Positions 44,135 to 52,333 are shown, numbered from the stretch's first letter. The stretch: 52,333 nucleotides of DNA from Blautia wexlerae (GCF_013300825.1 NZ_JAAIMY010000024.1:1-52333); one strand, 5' to 3'. Numbers and translations are program-made. Notes: generated by a model not told the origin, from the sequence alone.

Positions 44135-45184
44135 TTATTCAAATACAACTGCTTTATCCTGCAATTCTGTTACATATCCGATAACACCGCCGAAGATATC
44201 CATACCTGCAAGTTCTTCTGCAAGAACATCGGCTTCTTCTGCCGGTACTGCAAGCAGAAGTCCGCCGGATGTCTGCGGATCGAATACCAGATCCTCCATC
44301 CAGAGTTCCTTAATCTCGCTTCGTACTTCATCGCCTGCGAAGTCACGATTTCTGTATGCACCTTCAGGGATCAGCCCCATCTGTGCATATTCTTCAACAC
44401 CCTCAATGATCGGAAGTTTCTCAGACTGGATCACCAGAGTTTTCTGGCTGCCTTTTGCCATTTCCAGACTGTGGCCTGCAAGACTGAATCCTGTTACGTC
44501 GGTACAGCTGTGGATCGTGTATTTAGATGCAATCTCTGCTGCATATTTGTTCAGCTTCGCCATGATCTTCTGGACTCTCTCAATTTCTTCCTGAGACGCC
44601 ATTTCTGCCTTAATGGCAGTGTTAAGAATTCCACAGCCCAGCGGTTTGGTAAGAATAAGGATGTCTCCTTCTTCTGCACCGTAATTTTTCCACATTTTGT
44701 CCGGATGCACATAACCAGTTACACAGAGTCCGTATTTCGGTTCTTTATCATTGATAGTATGCCCGCCTGCAAGGACTGCTCCGGCTTCCATGACCTTATC
44801 TGCACCGCCGCGCAGAATCTGCTCCAGTACTTCCGGACCAAGGCAGTTTGGAAATGCTACCACATTTAATGCCAGTTTCGGAACACCGCCCATTGCATAG
44901 ACATCACTCAGTGCATTGGCTGCCGCAATCTGCCCGTACATATACGGATCATCCACTACCGGCGGAAAAAAGTCTACTGTATGGATCATTGCCAGTTCAT
45001 CATTAATCTTGTATACTGCTGCATCGTCTGATGTCTCCGGACCTACCAGAAGCATCGGATCTGTAAATTTCGGAAGTTTGCCTACTACCTGCGCCAGAAC
45101 TTTCGGGCCAATCTTAGCACCGCATCCGGCTGCACTGGCAAGCTGTGTAAGACGCACTTCACTTTTTTTCATTTCATTTCCCAT
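44135..45184 (-). CDS. selD: Selenide, water dikinase
   Basis: A 349-aa PurM-like enzyme making selenophosphate from selenide and ATP, needed for selenocysteine, selenouridine or selenium cofactors. The N-terminal loop LTQLASAAGCGAKIGPKVL carries the catalytic Cys21 and Lys24; the usual second cysteine is Ala23. It is the Cys form, not the selenocysteine form. ATP-binding motifs LVGPETSDDAAVY and AGGHTINDKEPKYGL are present. GGGGTGA precedes the ATG. Upstream on the same strand is a DUF3343 protein often found with selenium genes. selA, selB and tRNA-Sec are not in the window. Confidence 0.93.
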   Translation of the reverse strand: MGNEMKKSEVRLTQLASAAGCGAKIGPKVLAQVVGKLPKFTDPMLLVGPETSDDAAVYKINDELAMIHTVDFFPPVVDDPYMYGQIAAANALSDVYAMGGVPKLALNVVAFPNCLGPEVLEQILRGGADKVMEAGAVLAGGHTINDKEPKYGLCVTGYVHPDKMWKNYGAEEGDILILTKPLGCGILNTAIKAEMASQEEIERVQKIMAKLNKYAAEIASKYTIHSCTDVTGFSLAGHSLEMAKGSQKTLVIQSEKLPIIEGVEEYAQMGLIPEGAYRNRDFAGDEVRSEIKELWMEDLVFDPQTSGGLLLAVPAEEADVLAEELAGMDIFGGVIGYVTELQDKAVVFE

Positions 45185-45246
45185 AAGTCAGTTCACCCCA
45201 ATTGATCTCCATATTCAGAATCTCCGCGTAACTGTTCAATACTTTC

Positions 45247-45273
45247 GTTACTGTAAACGGAGTGAACAGTAAC
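45247..45273. repeat. 27-bp palindromic repeat, copy 2
   Basis: Arms GTTACTGT and ACAGTAAC around AAACGGAGTGA. It lies in the selD 5' UTR. It differs by one base from the reverse complement of copy 3 (52279-52305). Confidence 0.7.
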
Positions 45274-45340
45274 GTACTTTCACAGCCAACAGACTGCCGA
45301 ATAGTTACATATCTTCTATAACAAGAGATTCAGTGCTATC

Positions 45341-45369
45341 ATTGTATCATGTTTTCACATATCCGTCAA
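45341..45369 (-). promoter_or_regulatory. Promoter of selD
   Basis: TTGACG (45364-45369), 17 bp, TACAAT (45341-45346) on the minus strand; the leader to the ATG is about 150 nt and contains the palindromic repeat. Confidence 0.55.
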
Positions 45370-45418
45370 AATATGAACCGTTTACCATATATCAGGTATT
45401 CCTATAAATCTTTCCATT

Positions 45419-45655
45419 TTATGCAAGAATCCTATAAATCTTTTCATATTCCAGATCCTGTTCCTTCATATAGGAAGCTGTTTCTTCTTCGTTCTGTTCC
45501 CCGCATTTCCACGCAAGGCCGCAGGAAGCTGATATTTCTCTTGGCACAGGAATCAATCTGCCTGTAAATTTGTTTTTCTTACATTCCCTTTCCATGGCAA
45601 TTGCCTGAGTGGTAGTTTCAAAAGTCACCACTGTTGTCAGAACTTTTTCTTTCAT
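45419..45655 (-). CDS. DUF3343 protein
   Basis: A 78-aa protein: VVTFETTTQAIAMERECKKN, then RLIPVPREISASCGLAWKCG. The paired cysteines near the middle (SCGLAWKCG) are typical of DUF3343, a small family often next to selD or yedF and suspected to carry sulfur or selenium. Start at 45655 (MKEKVLTTVV); the longer frame would run through the asd terminator, so it was rejected, but an ATG three codons earlier remains possible. Its message may come from readthrough of that terminator. Confidence 0.75.
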   Translation of the reverse strand: MKEKVLTTVVTFETTTQAIAMERECKKNKFTGRLIPVPREISASCGLAWKCGEQNEEETASYMKEQDLEYEKIYRILA

Positions 45656-45674
45656 AATCCGTCGTGTCCTCATA

Positions 45675-45704
45675 AAAAGAGGCACCGTTACCGGCACCTC
45701 TTTT
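45675..45704 (-). terminator. Terminator between asd and the DUF3343 gene
   Basis: AAAAGAGG and CCTCTTTT form an 8-bp outer stem with a small internal loop and CCG/CGG inside; T run on the minus strand directly before the DUF3343 start. Confidence 0.7.
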
Positions 45705-45719
45705 ATTATTTTCTATAAA

Positions 45720-46805
45720 TTATTTCGCCTGGATATATCCTTTTGCTTTTAAGGTTTCAGCACAGAGAACTGCTCCGCCTGCTGCACCTCTGACTGTATT
45801 GTGGGAAAGTCCTACGAATTTCCAGTCATATACGGTATCTTCACGAAGACGTCCTACAGATACGCCCATGCCATGTTCGAAGTTTACATCCTCTGTAACC
45901 TGCGGACGGTTGTCCTCTTCCAGATACTGGATGAACTGCTTCGGAGCACTTGGAAGTTCTAATTCCTGTGGAAGTCCCTTGAACTCTACTAATGCTTTGA
46001 TAAGCTGCTCTTTAGTAGGGTTCTTACGGAATTTAACGAATACAGCTGCTGTATGTCCGTTCAGTACCGGTACACGGATACACTGGCATGTGATAACCGG
46101 TTCTGTAGCAGGTTTGATCACACCGTCTTCTACTTTACCCCAGATTCTTAATGGCTCTTTCTCGCTCTTCTCTTCCTCGCCGCCGATGTATGGGATGATG
46201 TTTCCAACCATTTCCGGCCAGTCCTTAAATGTCTTACCTGCTCCAGAGATTGCCTGATATGTAGTAGCAACTACTTCATATGGCTCGAACTCTTTCCATG
46301 CAGTTAATACAGGAGCATAGCTCTGGATAGAGCAGTTTGGTTTAACAGCGATAAATCCGCGTGTTGTTCCGAGACGTTTCTTCTGGGATTCGATTACATC
46401 GAAGTGTTCCGGATTGATTTCCGGCACTACCATCGGTACATCCGGTGTCCATCTGTGAGCACTGTTGTTGGAAACAACCGGTGTCTCTGTCTTAGCATAT
46501 TCTTCTTCGATTTTCTTGATCTCTTCTTTTGACATATCTACAGCAGAGAATACGAAATCAACTGTTGCAGCAACCTTCTCTACTTCGTTTACGTTCATAA
46601 CAACAAGATTCTTGACACCCTCCGGCATTGGAGTATCCATTTTCCATCTTCCTCCAACTGCCTCTTCGTATGTCTTTCCTGCACTTCTCGGACTTGCAGC
46701 TACAGTTACAACTTCAAACCATGGATGATTCTCAAGCAGAGAGATAAATCTCTGACCTACCATACCTGTAGCACCTAAAATACCGACTCTAAGCTTTTCA
46801 CTCAT
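45720..46805 (-). CDS. asd: Aspartate-semialdehyde dehydrogenase
   Basis: A 361-aa enzyme reducing aspartyl phosphate to the semialdehyde for lysine, threonine and methionine. NADP motif GILGATGMVGQRF at the N terminus; catalytic Cys158 in VKPNCSIQSY; histidine in RVPVLNGHTAAVFV. The sequence is of the archaeal/fungal-like class (long insertion, AISGAGKTFKDW), not the enterobacterial one. AAAGAGGAGAAAG precedes the ATG. A small hairpin CCGCG/CGCGG sits in its leader (about 46830-46860). It supplies the same pathway as dapL. Confidence 0.93.
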   Translation of the reverse strand: MSEKLRVGILGATGMVGQRFISLLENHPWFEVVTVAASPRSAGKTYEEAVGGRWKMDTPMPEGVKNLVVMNVNEVEKVAATVDFVFSAVDMSKEEIKKIEEEYAKTETPVVSNNSAHRWTPDVPMVVPEINPEHFDVIESQKKRLGTTRGFIAVKPNCSIQSYAPVLTAWKEFEPYEVVATTYQAISGAGKTFKDWPEMVGNIIPYIGGEEEKSEKEPLRIWGKVEDGVIKPATEPVITCQCIRVPVLNGHTAAVFVKFRKNPTKEQLIKALVEFKGLPQELELPSAPKQFIQYLEEDNRPQVTEDVNFEHGMGVSVGRLREDTVYDWKFVGLSHNTVRGAAGGAVLCAETLKAKGYIQAK

Positions 46806-46941
46806 AATATCTTTCTCCTCTTTATCTTCTGCCCGCGTCTCTACCCTTGCGCGGACATTTTTATCCAGGTGTCCTTATATTACGTACATCTGTCTTTCTT
46901 GTACATACTATAACAAACCAAAATAAATTGCAAGCATTTTT

Positions 46942-48321
46942 TTAATTTTCTTCCAGATATTTTTTGTTCTCAGCGATCACTTTCTCCATCACGTCAGGTC
47001 CCGGCGCACCGATGGTCATACGTTTTTCCACACAGGTTTTCATACTGATCGCTTCGTAAATATCGTTCTCGAATACCGGGCTGATGGCTTTATATTCTTC
47101 AAGAGGAAGTTCATCCAGAGAAATCCCTTTATCAATACAGGTAAGCACCAGACGGCCTACAATGCCGTGTGCATCGCGGAAAGGTACTCCATGATTTACC
47201 AGATAATCGGCTGCATCTGTGGCGTTTGTAAAGCCATTCTTTGCACTTGCTTCCATATTCTGTTTGTTGAACTGCATAGTTGAGACCATGCCCGTGAAAA
47301 GGGCAAGGCATCCTTTTACAGTGTCAATGGCATCAAATGTAAGTTCTTTGTCTTCCTGCATATCTTTGTTGTATGCAAGAGGGATTCCTTTCATGGTTGT
47401 AAGGATAGATGTTAATGCCCCGTATACACGTCCTGTTTTTCCTCTTACAAGTTCTGCGATATCCGGGTTCTTTTTCTGAGGCATGATACTGCTGCCTGTA
47501 CTGTAGGCGTCGTCTATCTCTACGAAGCGGTATTCATTGGAGTTCCACATAATGATTTCTTCGCAGAAACGGCTCATGTGCATCATAATTGTGGAGAATG
47601 CGGACAGCAGTTCAATCACATAGTCTCTGTCTGATACAGAGTCCATGCTGTTTCTGGTCGGGCCGTCGAAACCGAGAAGCTGTGCTGTATATTCTCTGTC
47701 AAGCGGGTAGGTGGTTCCTGCCAGTGCGCCTGCACCCAGAGGACAGGTGTTCATTCTCTTACGGATATCTGCAAGTCTGCTTCTGTCACGTACAAACATT
47801 TCAAAGTATGCACCTACGTGGTGAGCCAGTGTGACCGGCTGCGCTTTCTGGAGGTGTGTGAAGCCTGGCATGTATGTGTGGACATTCTCTTCCATGATCT
47901 TCTGAAGTGCTTCGAGAAGTTTCTTTACCAGTTCGTCTGTCTCGTCAATCTCATCTCTTACATAGAGTTTCATGTCAAGGGCTACCTGGTCGTTACGGCT
48001 TCTTCCTGTGTGAAGTTTCTTGCCTGCATCACCGATTCTGTCGATAAGGTTTGCTTCTACAAAGCTGTGGATATCTTCGTATTCGGATGTGATCTCGAGT
48101 TTGCCAGATTTTACGTCTGCAAGGATTCCGTCAAGTCCTGCTTCGATCTGGTCTTTTTCTTCTGCTGTCAGGATTCCCTGTCTGGCGAGCATTGCTACGT
48201 GTGCTTTGCTTCCTCTGATGTCCTGTTCATAGAATTTCTGGTCAAAAGAGATGGATGCGTTGAAGTTATATACAAGTTTGTCTGTTTCTTTTGTGAAACG
48301 TCCGCCCCAAAGCTGTGCCAT
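46942..48321 (-). CDS. argH: Argininosuccinate lyase
   Basis: A 459-aa enzyme of the fumarase/aspartase superfamily releasing arginine and fumarate. MAQLWGGRFTKETDKLVYNF at the start, HTGRSRNDQVALD (about 80-92), PGFTHLQKAQPVTLAHH, and the signature GSSIMPQKKNPDIAELVRG with the catalytic serine near residue 280. Normal length. GAGGAAT precedes the ATG. argG and other arg genes are not next to it. Confidence 0.95.
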   Translation of the reverse strand: MAQLWGGRFTKETDKLVYNFNASISFDQKFYEQDIRGSKAHVAMLARQGILTAEEKDQIEAGLDGILADVKSGKLEITSEYEDIHSFVEANLIDRIGDAGKKLHTGRSRNDQVALDMKLYVRDEIDETDELVKKLLEALQKIMEENVHTYMPGFTHLQKAQPVTLAHHVGAYFEMFVRDRSRLADIRKRMNTCPLGAGALAGTTYPLDREYTAQLLGFDGPTRNSMDSVSDRDYVIELLSAFSTIMMHMSRFCEEIIMWNSNEYRFVEIDDAYSTGSSIMPQKKNPDIAELVRGKTGRVYGALTSILTTMKGIPLAYNKDMQEDKELTFDAIDTVKGCLALFTGMVSTMQFNKQNMEASAKNGFTNATDAADYLVNHGVPFRDAHGIVGRLVLTCIDKGISLDELPLEEYKAISPVFENDIYEAISMKTCVEKRMTIGAPGPDVMEKVIAENKKYLEEN

Positions 48322-48432
48322 TGTGTTATTCCTCGTTTCTTCTTTATTTTTGGTATTATTGCTTTTACGTGTTAGTGTAACATATTTTTTCAGTATTGCA
48401 AAGTAGTTAGTTTGGAATCATTCAAAAGGTAC

Positions 48433-48647
48433 GTGAAGAAAAAGAAGGTGTGTTGGGGCTTAGTTTCGGAACCCTGTAATTCTAAGGCATTCGGGAATCT
48501 GCTAAAACCATGAGCCGCCCTCTCAAACTCGCTCCGTTGCAAACTTCGCTCAGACACGTGAGACGGTCGGCTCATAACGCAGATTCCCGAATACCAAGAA
48601 TTACAAGAACCCTCAAATGCGCCCCAACACACCTTCTTTTTCTTCAC
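48433..48647. repeat. 215-bp near-palindrome
   Basis: Nested pairs: a perfect 27-bp arm at 48433-48459 with 48621-48647; GTAATTCT (48476-48483) with AGAATTAC (48597-48604); ATTCGGGAATCTG (48489-48501) with CAGATTCCCGAAT (48580-48592); GAGCCG (48512-48517) with CGGCTC (48568-48573). The apex holds AGCGAAG- and GAGCGAG-type motifs on the minus strand. No protein is encoded. It lies between queH and argH and could be a MITE-like repeat or form a long hairpin RNA. Confidence 0.75.
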
Positions 48648-48686
48648 TGGGTATTGGCTATATGTTACATAATTGTGGTTACTGCT

Positions 48687-49313
48687 TTATTTTCTGTTTT
48701 CAGCCTCTCTTCGGGAATAGACGCAACCGCAGTAGTTCTGACGGTAGAGGTCGTATTCGTGGGATAGTTCGATGGAACGTTTGTAGCCGTTTTTTTTCTT
48801 GAAGTCAGATGGGAGGTGTTGGACGTGGTAGATTTCTGCCAGTTCTTCTCCGATTTCGTTGATCTTGGCTGCGTTTTTCAGAGGGCTGATGGAAAGAGTT
48901 GTGGTAAAATAGTCATAGCCGCCCTCTTCTGCCAGTTTTGCTGCTTCTTCCATGCGGAGGCGGTAGCATTTGAAGCAGCGTTCGCCGCCTTCGGGTACAT
49001 CTTCGAGACCTTTTGCCATTCGGAAGAATTCCTGTGGGTCGTAGTGACCCTCTATCAGTTTGACAGGGTGTTCAAATTCCATGGAGTTTACAAGACGGGT
49101 AATTTCATGGACTCGTTTGCGATATTCTTCTTCCGGGTAGATGTTTGGGTTGTAATAGAATACTGTGATGTTGAAATATTTCGACAGGTATTCCAGTACG
49201 TAACTGCTGCAGGGTGCACAGCAGCTGTGGAGAAACAGGCTTGGGATTTTGTTGTCTTTTTGCGCCTGATCTATAAGTTTTTCCAGTTCTTTCTGATAGT
49301 TTCGTTTATTCAA
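48687..49313 (-). CDS. queH: Epoxyqueuosine reductase QueH
   Basis: A 208-aa enzyme for the last step of queuosine synthesis in tRNA, the alternative to QueG. The conserved cysteines are in place: LHSCCAPCSSYVLEYL (C31, C32), GGERCFKCYRLRM (C113, C116) and NYCGCVYS (C195, C197). They bind an iron-sulfur cluster and a nearby metal in the family. N-terminal PP-loop-like Rossmann part (SLFLHSCCAP, VFYYNPNIYPEEEY). The start at 49313 is accepted as given; the ribosome binding site (AAAGGATATAAT) is modest. It stands between psd and the large palindrome; other que genes are not here. Confidence 0.92.
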   Translation of the reverse strand: MNKRNYQKELEKLIDQAQKDNKIPSLFLHSCCAPCSSYVLEYLSKYFNITVFYYNPNIYPEEEYRKRVHEITRLVNSMEFEHPVKLIEGHYDPQEFFRMAKGLEDVPEGGERCFKCYRLRMEEAAKLAEEGGYDYFTTTLSISPLKNAAKINEIGEELAEIYHVQHLPSDFKKKNGYKRSIELSHEYDLYRQNYCGCVYSRREAENRK

Positions 49314-49385
49314 CAGTATTATTATATCCTTTCTGCATCTTCACAAATGCTTTTTATTATCTTTTAATAAAATGCGAATGCCTGT

Positions 49386-50300
49386 TCAGGCATTCTCTAT
49401 TGTGCCTTCGTAATGATTCTTTGTATTTTTTGATTTTCTGCACTCTCCAATTCGTTCGCCCATTTTTACGATAGTCTCATATCCCTCTTCTGTATTCTCG
49501 ATCAGATCATAGTCAATACGGACTTTTCCCGGCTGGATGAGGAGGATTATTGTGGAACCTCCGAATTCGAAGTTGCCTTTTTCCTGGCCTTTCTTTACTG
49601 TGGCAGGATTTTTATGGAGATTTGTGATTTTTCCTACCATCATGGCACCTACTTCCATCATGAGGATGGTTCCGAATTGTTTTGTTTTCAGCAGAGTGTA
49701 TTCTCTGGCGTTTTCTTTGTAGATGGGATATACATCGTTTGCTGCAGGATTCACTGTGTGGAAAACGCCGGGCAGAGTTACATTCGCGGATTTTCTTCCA
49801 TCTTCCACATAGCAGTAATGATGATAGTCATCTACTGTCAGTCTGAAAATCAACGCATAGCCGCCTGTGTATCTCTCAGCAATTGCCTTATTCTTCAGAA
49901 GCTGTCCTGCTGTATATTCTGTATCTTTGATGCTGAAACGTGAGTCTGAGCTGATCCTGTGTACGGAAAGTTTTCCGTCACAGGGGCTGATCAGGATGTT
50001 TTCGCGCATATCGATCGGGCGTTCTTCTTTTCGGATGCGCCTTATAAAGAAGTCATTCCATGAAGAGAAGTTCTGTTTTTCGTAAATGCTTAGGTCAATC
50101 TTGTTGTTTTTTACAAAATCCGGTACAAATCTGGCAGAAAGTCTGGTGTTAAGCAGGACTCCCGCTGCCTTTGACACGAAAGGTCTGATCAGGAGTTTCA
50201 GGCAGAGTCTGCCACCCCGGTCATTATATAAATGCCGTAGGAATTTATCCTGCTCATTCTCTTCAATCGTGATATTTCCTTTTCTGTCAATATACTTCAT
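49386..50300 (-). CDS. psd: Phosphatidylserine decarboxylase
   Basis: A 304-aa proenzyme that makes phosphatidylethanolamine. It cuts itself at FEFGGSTI, so that Ser249 becomes the pyruvoyl group. Catalytic residues: SPCDGKLSVH (D108) and VDDYHHYCYVEDG (H160/H161). The short N terminus with LCLKLLIRPFVSKAAGVLL can associate with the membrane. GGAGGGAAG precedes the ATG. It follows pssA by 82 bp, in pathway order, on the same strand. Confidence 0.93.
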   Translation of the reverse strand: MKYIDRKGNITIEENEQDKFLRHLYNDRGGRLCLKLLIRPFVSKAAGVLLNTRLSARFVPDFVKNNKIDLSIYEKQNFSSWNDFFIRRIRKEERPIDMRENILISPCDGKLSVHRISSDSRFSIKDTEYTAGQLLKNKAIAERYTGGYALIFRLTVDDYHHYCYVEDGRKSANVTLPGVFHTVNPAANDVYPIYKENAREYTLLKTKQFGTILMMEVGAMMVGKITNLHKNPATVKKGQEKGNFEFGGSTIILLIQPGKVRIDYDLIENTEEGYETIVKMGERIGECRKSKNTKNHYEGTIENA

Positions 50301-50326
50301 TCGTATCTTCCCTCCATAAAAGTATA

Positions 50327-50358
50327 ACCGCAGCCTCCCGTTTCCCGGGAACCGCTGC
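50327..50358 (-). terminator. Hairpin between pssA and psd
   Basis: CCGCAGC (50327-50333) pairs with GCTGCGG (50352-50358), with an inner TTCCCGGGAA. No clear T run, so it is likely a partial terminator or processing site that adjusts psd against pssA. Confidence 0.5.
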
Positions 50359-50382
50359 GGCCAGTCAACAGTTATATTTATT

Positions 50383-51003
50383 TTATATCAAACGGAACAT
50401 CTTCGCAAGTGCAAGTGCTACGACTGCAACCAGCAGGATGCGTACCGGATTCTGAGGTTTTTTTACCTTTATATCCAGAATAAAAAGCAATCCCACGATA
50501 ATTACTGCAATATGTATCACGATCAGGAAATAGAGTCCGCAATATCTTCTCATCAGATAAAGGAACGGCAGAATGATCGCCATGGATGTGATTGGAAGCC
50601 CCTGATAATACTGTCTGTTCTCAGAAGTCTCATTCTGTCTCTTTGCTTCTGAAACATTAAAATATGCAAGACGGATGACAGATGCCACACTGTAAAAAAT
50701 AAGCGCCCCAATCCCCGCCGGTGTATTCACACCCAGACAGTAACAGATCATTGCCGGAAAAATACCAAAGCAGACCACATCACATAAGGAATCGATCTGA
50801 ATCCCGAAATTCTTCTCATCATCCGTACGGTTCTTCTTTGTTCTGGCTATCTTTCCGTCAAACATATCACACAGTCCGGAAAGTGCCAGACAGAAAATCG
50901 CAACCTTAAAATCCCCCTCCAGAGCCCTGGTAATTCCAAATACGGAAATTCCCAGGCTTATATAAGTCAATATTACCGTATAATCATAAATTCCTAAAAA
51001 CAT
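50383..51003 (-). CDS. pssA: CDP-diacylglycerol-serine O-phosphatidyltransferase
   Basis: A 206-aa membrane protein of the CDP-alcohol phosphatidyltransferase family, joining CDP-diacylglycerol and serine. Signature: CDMFDGKIARTK, then after a slightly long spacer FGIQIDSLCDVVCFGIFPA. It has about six membrane helices. It follows the flippase-like gene by 11 bp and precedes psd, so the three probably share a transcript. Confidence 0.9.
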   Translation of the reverse strand: MFLGIYDYTVILTYISLGISVFGITRALEGDFKVAIFCLALSGLCDMFDGKIARTKKNRTDDEKNFGIQIDSLCDVVCFGIFPAMICYCLGVNTPAGIGALIFYSVASVIRLAYFNVSEAKRQNETSENRQYYQGLPITSMAIILPFLYLMRRYCGLYFLIVIHIAVIIVGLLFILDIKVKKPQNPVRILLVAVVALALAKMFRLI

Positions 51004-51014
51004 ATTTTCTCCCC

Positions 51015-52046
51015 CTACTTTTCTTCTTGTTCTTTTCTTCCTATTATGAAATACGCCACACAGGTCATCACTGCACTGATAAGCATCTGTGCATAATAGG
51101 AAATTCCTCTGCTGAGCAGCATTGCAGGAAGTAATGCTTCTCCGAAAACCGGTGCAAACATCACCAGATAAAGAGACTCACTGATTCCCATTCCTCCGGG
51201 TAAAGGCAGCATATCAACAGAGACAGATATGACAGACTGCAAAATCGTAAGGGTTATGATGGAATATCCATGAAATCCCAGCGAACGGTATACCCAGTAT
51301 GTAACTGTAAATAACAAAATCCTCTGCGCCATAGTGATCAGGAGCACTTTCAGGATCACCAGCTTGTGACTTGCCCAGAAAGCCGCAGTTTCATGATACT
51401 GATCCATAGACGCTTCCAGTTTCTCAAGCCGGGTTGTCTTTGGCTTAAGGAAACGGAAATGTTCAATAAGTTTCAGTCCTTTTACCATAATCCACTTCGC
51501 CAATCCAGGGGCAAATACAAGGATCATCATGAAAGTAACGCAGAAAATATTCAGGCCTACGCCCAGGTAAAACACCCACATGTACTGACCAAGATATCCT
51601 TCCAGAAAGCCTCTGCCAAAAATCCAGATTACAATTCCGATCACTACCAGAACCGCTTTATAAGTAATCGTGACAATCATCAGGACCAGCGTAGTGACAG
51701 GAATCGGAAGTTTGTCCTTTTTCATAAAATAAATCTGCATTGGCTGTCCGCCGGATGCAGACGGTGTGATACAGCTGAAAAAGAATCCCACAAAAGAATA
51801 CAGAGCACAATGCCCCATCTTTACTTTTGCTCCGAGAGTCCGCATCATATAGAAGATAATTACAGACTCGCCAAGTATGAACAGTACCACACAAACCACG
51901 CTGATCAGTAAGTAAACCGGATCTGCCTGCCGTACTGTATGAATAATCTCTCCCAGATCCTCTCCCTTAAATACCATATATACGGTAATGGAAAATATAA
52001 GGATCAGAAAAATGGTGTTAAATATTGATTTCTTTTTGTTTCTCAT
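51015..52046 (-). CDS. Flippase-like / LPG synthase transmembrane-domain protein
   Basis: A 343-aa protein with about eight membrane helices, of the UPF0104 (AglD/MprF N-terminal-like) family. Typical motifs: GEDLGEIIHTVRQADPVYLL, FFSCITPSASGGQPMQIYFM and the late DMLPLPGGMGISESLYL. In MprF this domain flips lysyl-phosphatidylglycerol; stand-alone members have unknown cargo. Being first in a unit with pssA and psd suggests a phospholipid as cargo (inference). Confidence 0.85.
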   Translation of the reverse strand: MRNKKKSIFNTIFLILIFSITVYMVFKGEDLGEIIHTVRQADPVYLLISVVCVVLFILGESVIIFYMMRTLGAKVKMGHCALYSFVGFFFSCITPSASGGQPMQIYFMKKDKLPIPVTTLVLMIVTITYKAVLVVIGIVIWIFGRGFLEGYLGQYMWVFYLGVGLNIFCVTFMMILVFAPGLAKWIMVKGLKLIEHFRFLKPKTTRLEKLEASMDQYHETAAFWASHKLVILKVLLITMAQRILLFTVTYWVYRSLGFHGYSIITLTILQSVISVSVDMLPLPGGMGISESLYLVMFAPVFGEALLPAMLLSRGISYYAQMLISAVMTCVAYFIIGRKEQEEK

Positions 52047-52278
52047 TTGCTTACACTTTCTTATACAGTTTTTTACAGCATTCGTCTGATTTCTATACCC
52101 GATTCATATATGTCACAGTGTCTGATATATGTATATTTCTGATATGAAACACATAGTAAACAGTAACGTATTCCTTACAGAACATTTGCTCTCAAATACT
52201 ATCGCAGTAAAAATACTATAGTTTATCTATTATATCATACCCTGACATTTCTGCATATCATAAATTATGAAAATATTC

Positions 52279-52305
52279 GTTACTGTTCACTCCGTTCACA
52301 GTAAC
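52279..52305. repeat. 27-bp palindromic repeat, copy 3
   Basis: Arms GTTACTGT and ACAGTAAC around TCACTCCGTTC. A half-like piece, GTAAACAGTAAC (52156-52167), lies about 110 bp to the left. The rest of 52047-52333 contains no gene. Confidence 0.7.
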
Positions 52306-52333
52306 GTAGCCAAAATTCATTCCAGATTGCCTT

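Noticed and set aside
44135..45184. Selenocysteine codon in selD
   Set aside because: The catalytic position is an ordinary Cys codon in an open frame; no in-frame TGA.
48390..48767. Frames at 48390-48647 and 48510-48767
   Set aside because: They are translations of the long inverted repeat and its flank.

Overview
The window looks like chromosome from a gut Lachnospiraceae-type Firmicute (Blautia/Ruminococcus-like). This is inferred from AGGAGG ribosome binding sites, TTGACA-N17-TATAAT promoters and gene content: a DapL lysine pathway, indirect tRNA amidation with GatCAB, co-existing type I and type III glutamine synthetases, an Amt-PII fusion, the GGGtGRT/NifU-like pair and intergenic palindromic repeats. 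No rRNA, tRNA or CRISPR array was seen.

Layout. (1) Positions 1-8.7 kb are an accessory region. It holds a 111-bp MITE-like element, small regulators and orphan proteins, a HigBA-type toxin/antitoxin pair whose antitoxin carries an ImmA/IrrE peptidase domain, a decayed VirB4 conjugation ATPase, a decayed Rpn-type transposase/nuclease, an IS630-like remnant and a frameshifted surface protein (LRR + CAP + B-repeat). (2) Positions 8.7-32.4 kb are a dense nitrogen/glutamine block. In order: dapL; gatB-gatA-gatC-aspS; nitR (ANTAR protein) and glnA; gltD-gltB-pyrG; an HPr-like gene; purF; glnN (GS type III); and amt-PII. (3) Positions 32.4-37 kb hold a TRIC-like channel, a LacI-family regulator and a GH94 phosphorylase. 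(4) Positions 37.4-48.3 kb hold the GGGtGRT/NifU-like pair, TraX, a hexapeptide protein, an FNT channel with topB, DUF3343 and selD, asd and argH. (5) Positions 48.7-52 kb hold queH and a phospholipid unit (flippase-like, pssA, psd).

Main finding. Four leaders in the nitrogen block (glnA, aspS-gatCAB, pyrG-gltB-gltD, glnN) can form a small hairpin with the identical hexaloop AAAGGC. In each, the 3' side of that hairpin is also the 5' arm of an intrinsic terminator lying before the first gene. The amt leader has a variant, AAAAGC. The gene next to glnA encodes an ANTAR-domain protein with a degenerate receiver, like the NitR antiterminator of Clostridium saccharobutylicum. The simplest reading is an antitermination regulon that couples ammonium uptake, GS/GOGAT, CTP synthesis and glutamine-dependent charging of tRNA. 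In glnA and glnN the hairpin starts only about 3 nt from the predicted transcript start, leaving no room for the usual first ANTAR hairpin.

Other points worth a second look are a three-way-junction leader with duplicated hairpin loops upstream of the NifU-like/GGGtGRT pair, a 27-bp palindromic repeat in three intergenic places, a roughly 200-bp multi-hairpin element with GCGAAGC mini-hairpins, a 215-bp near-palindrome downstream of queH and upstream of argH, and an HPr-like protein that lacks the active-site histidine region.
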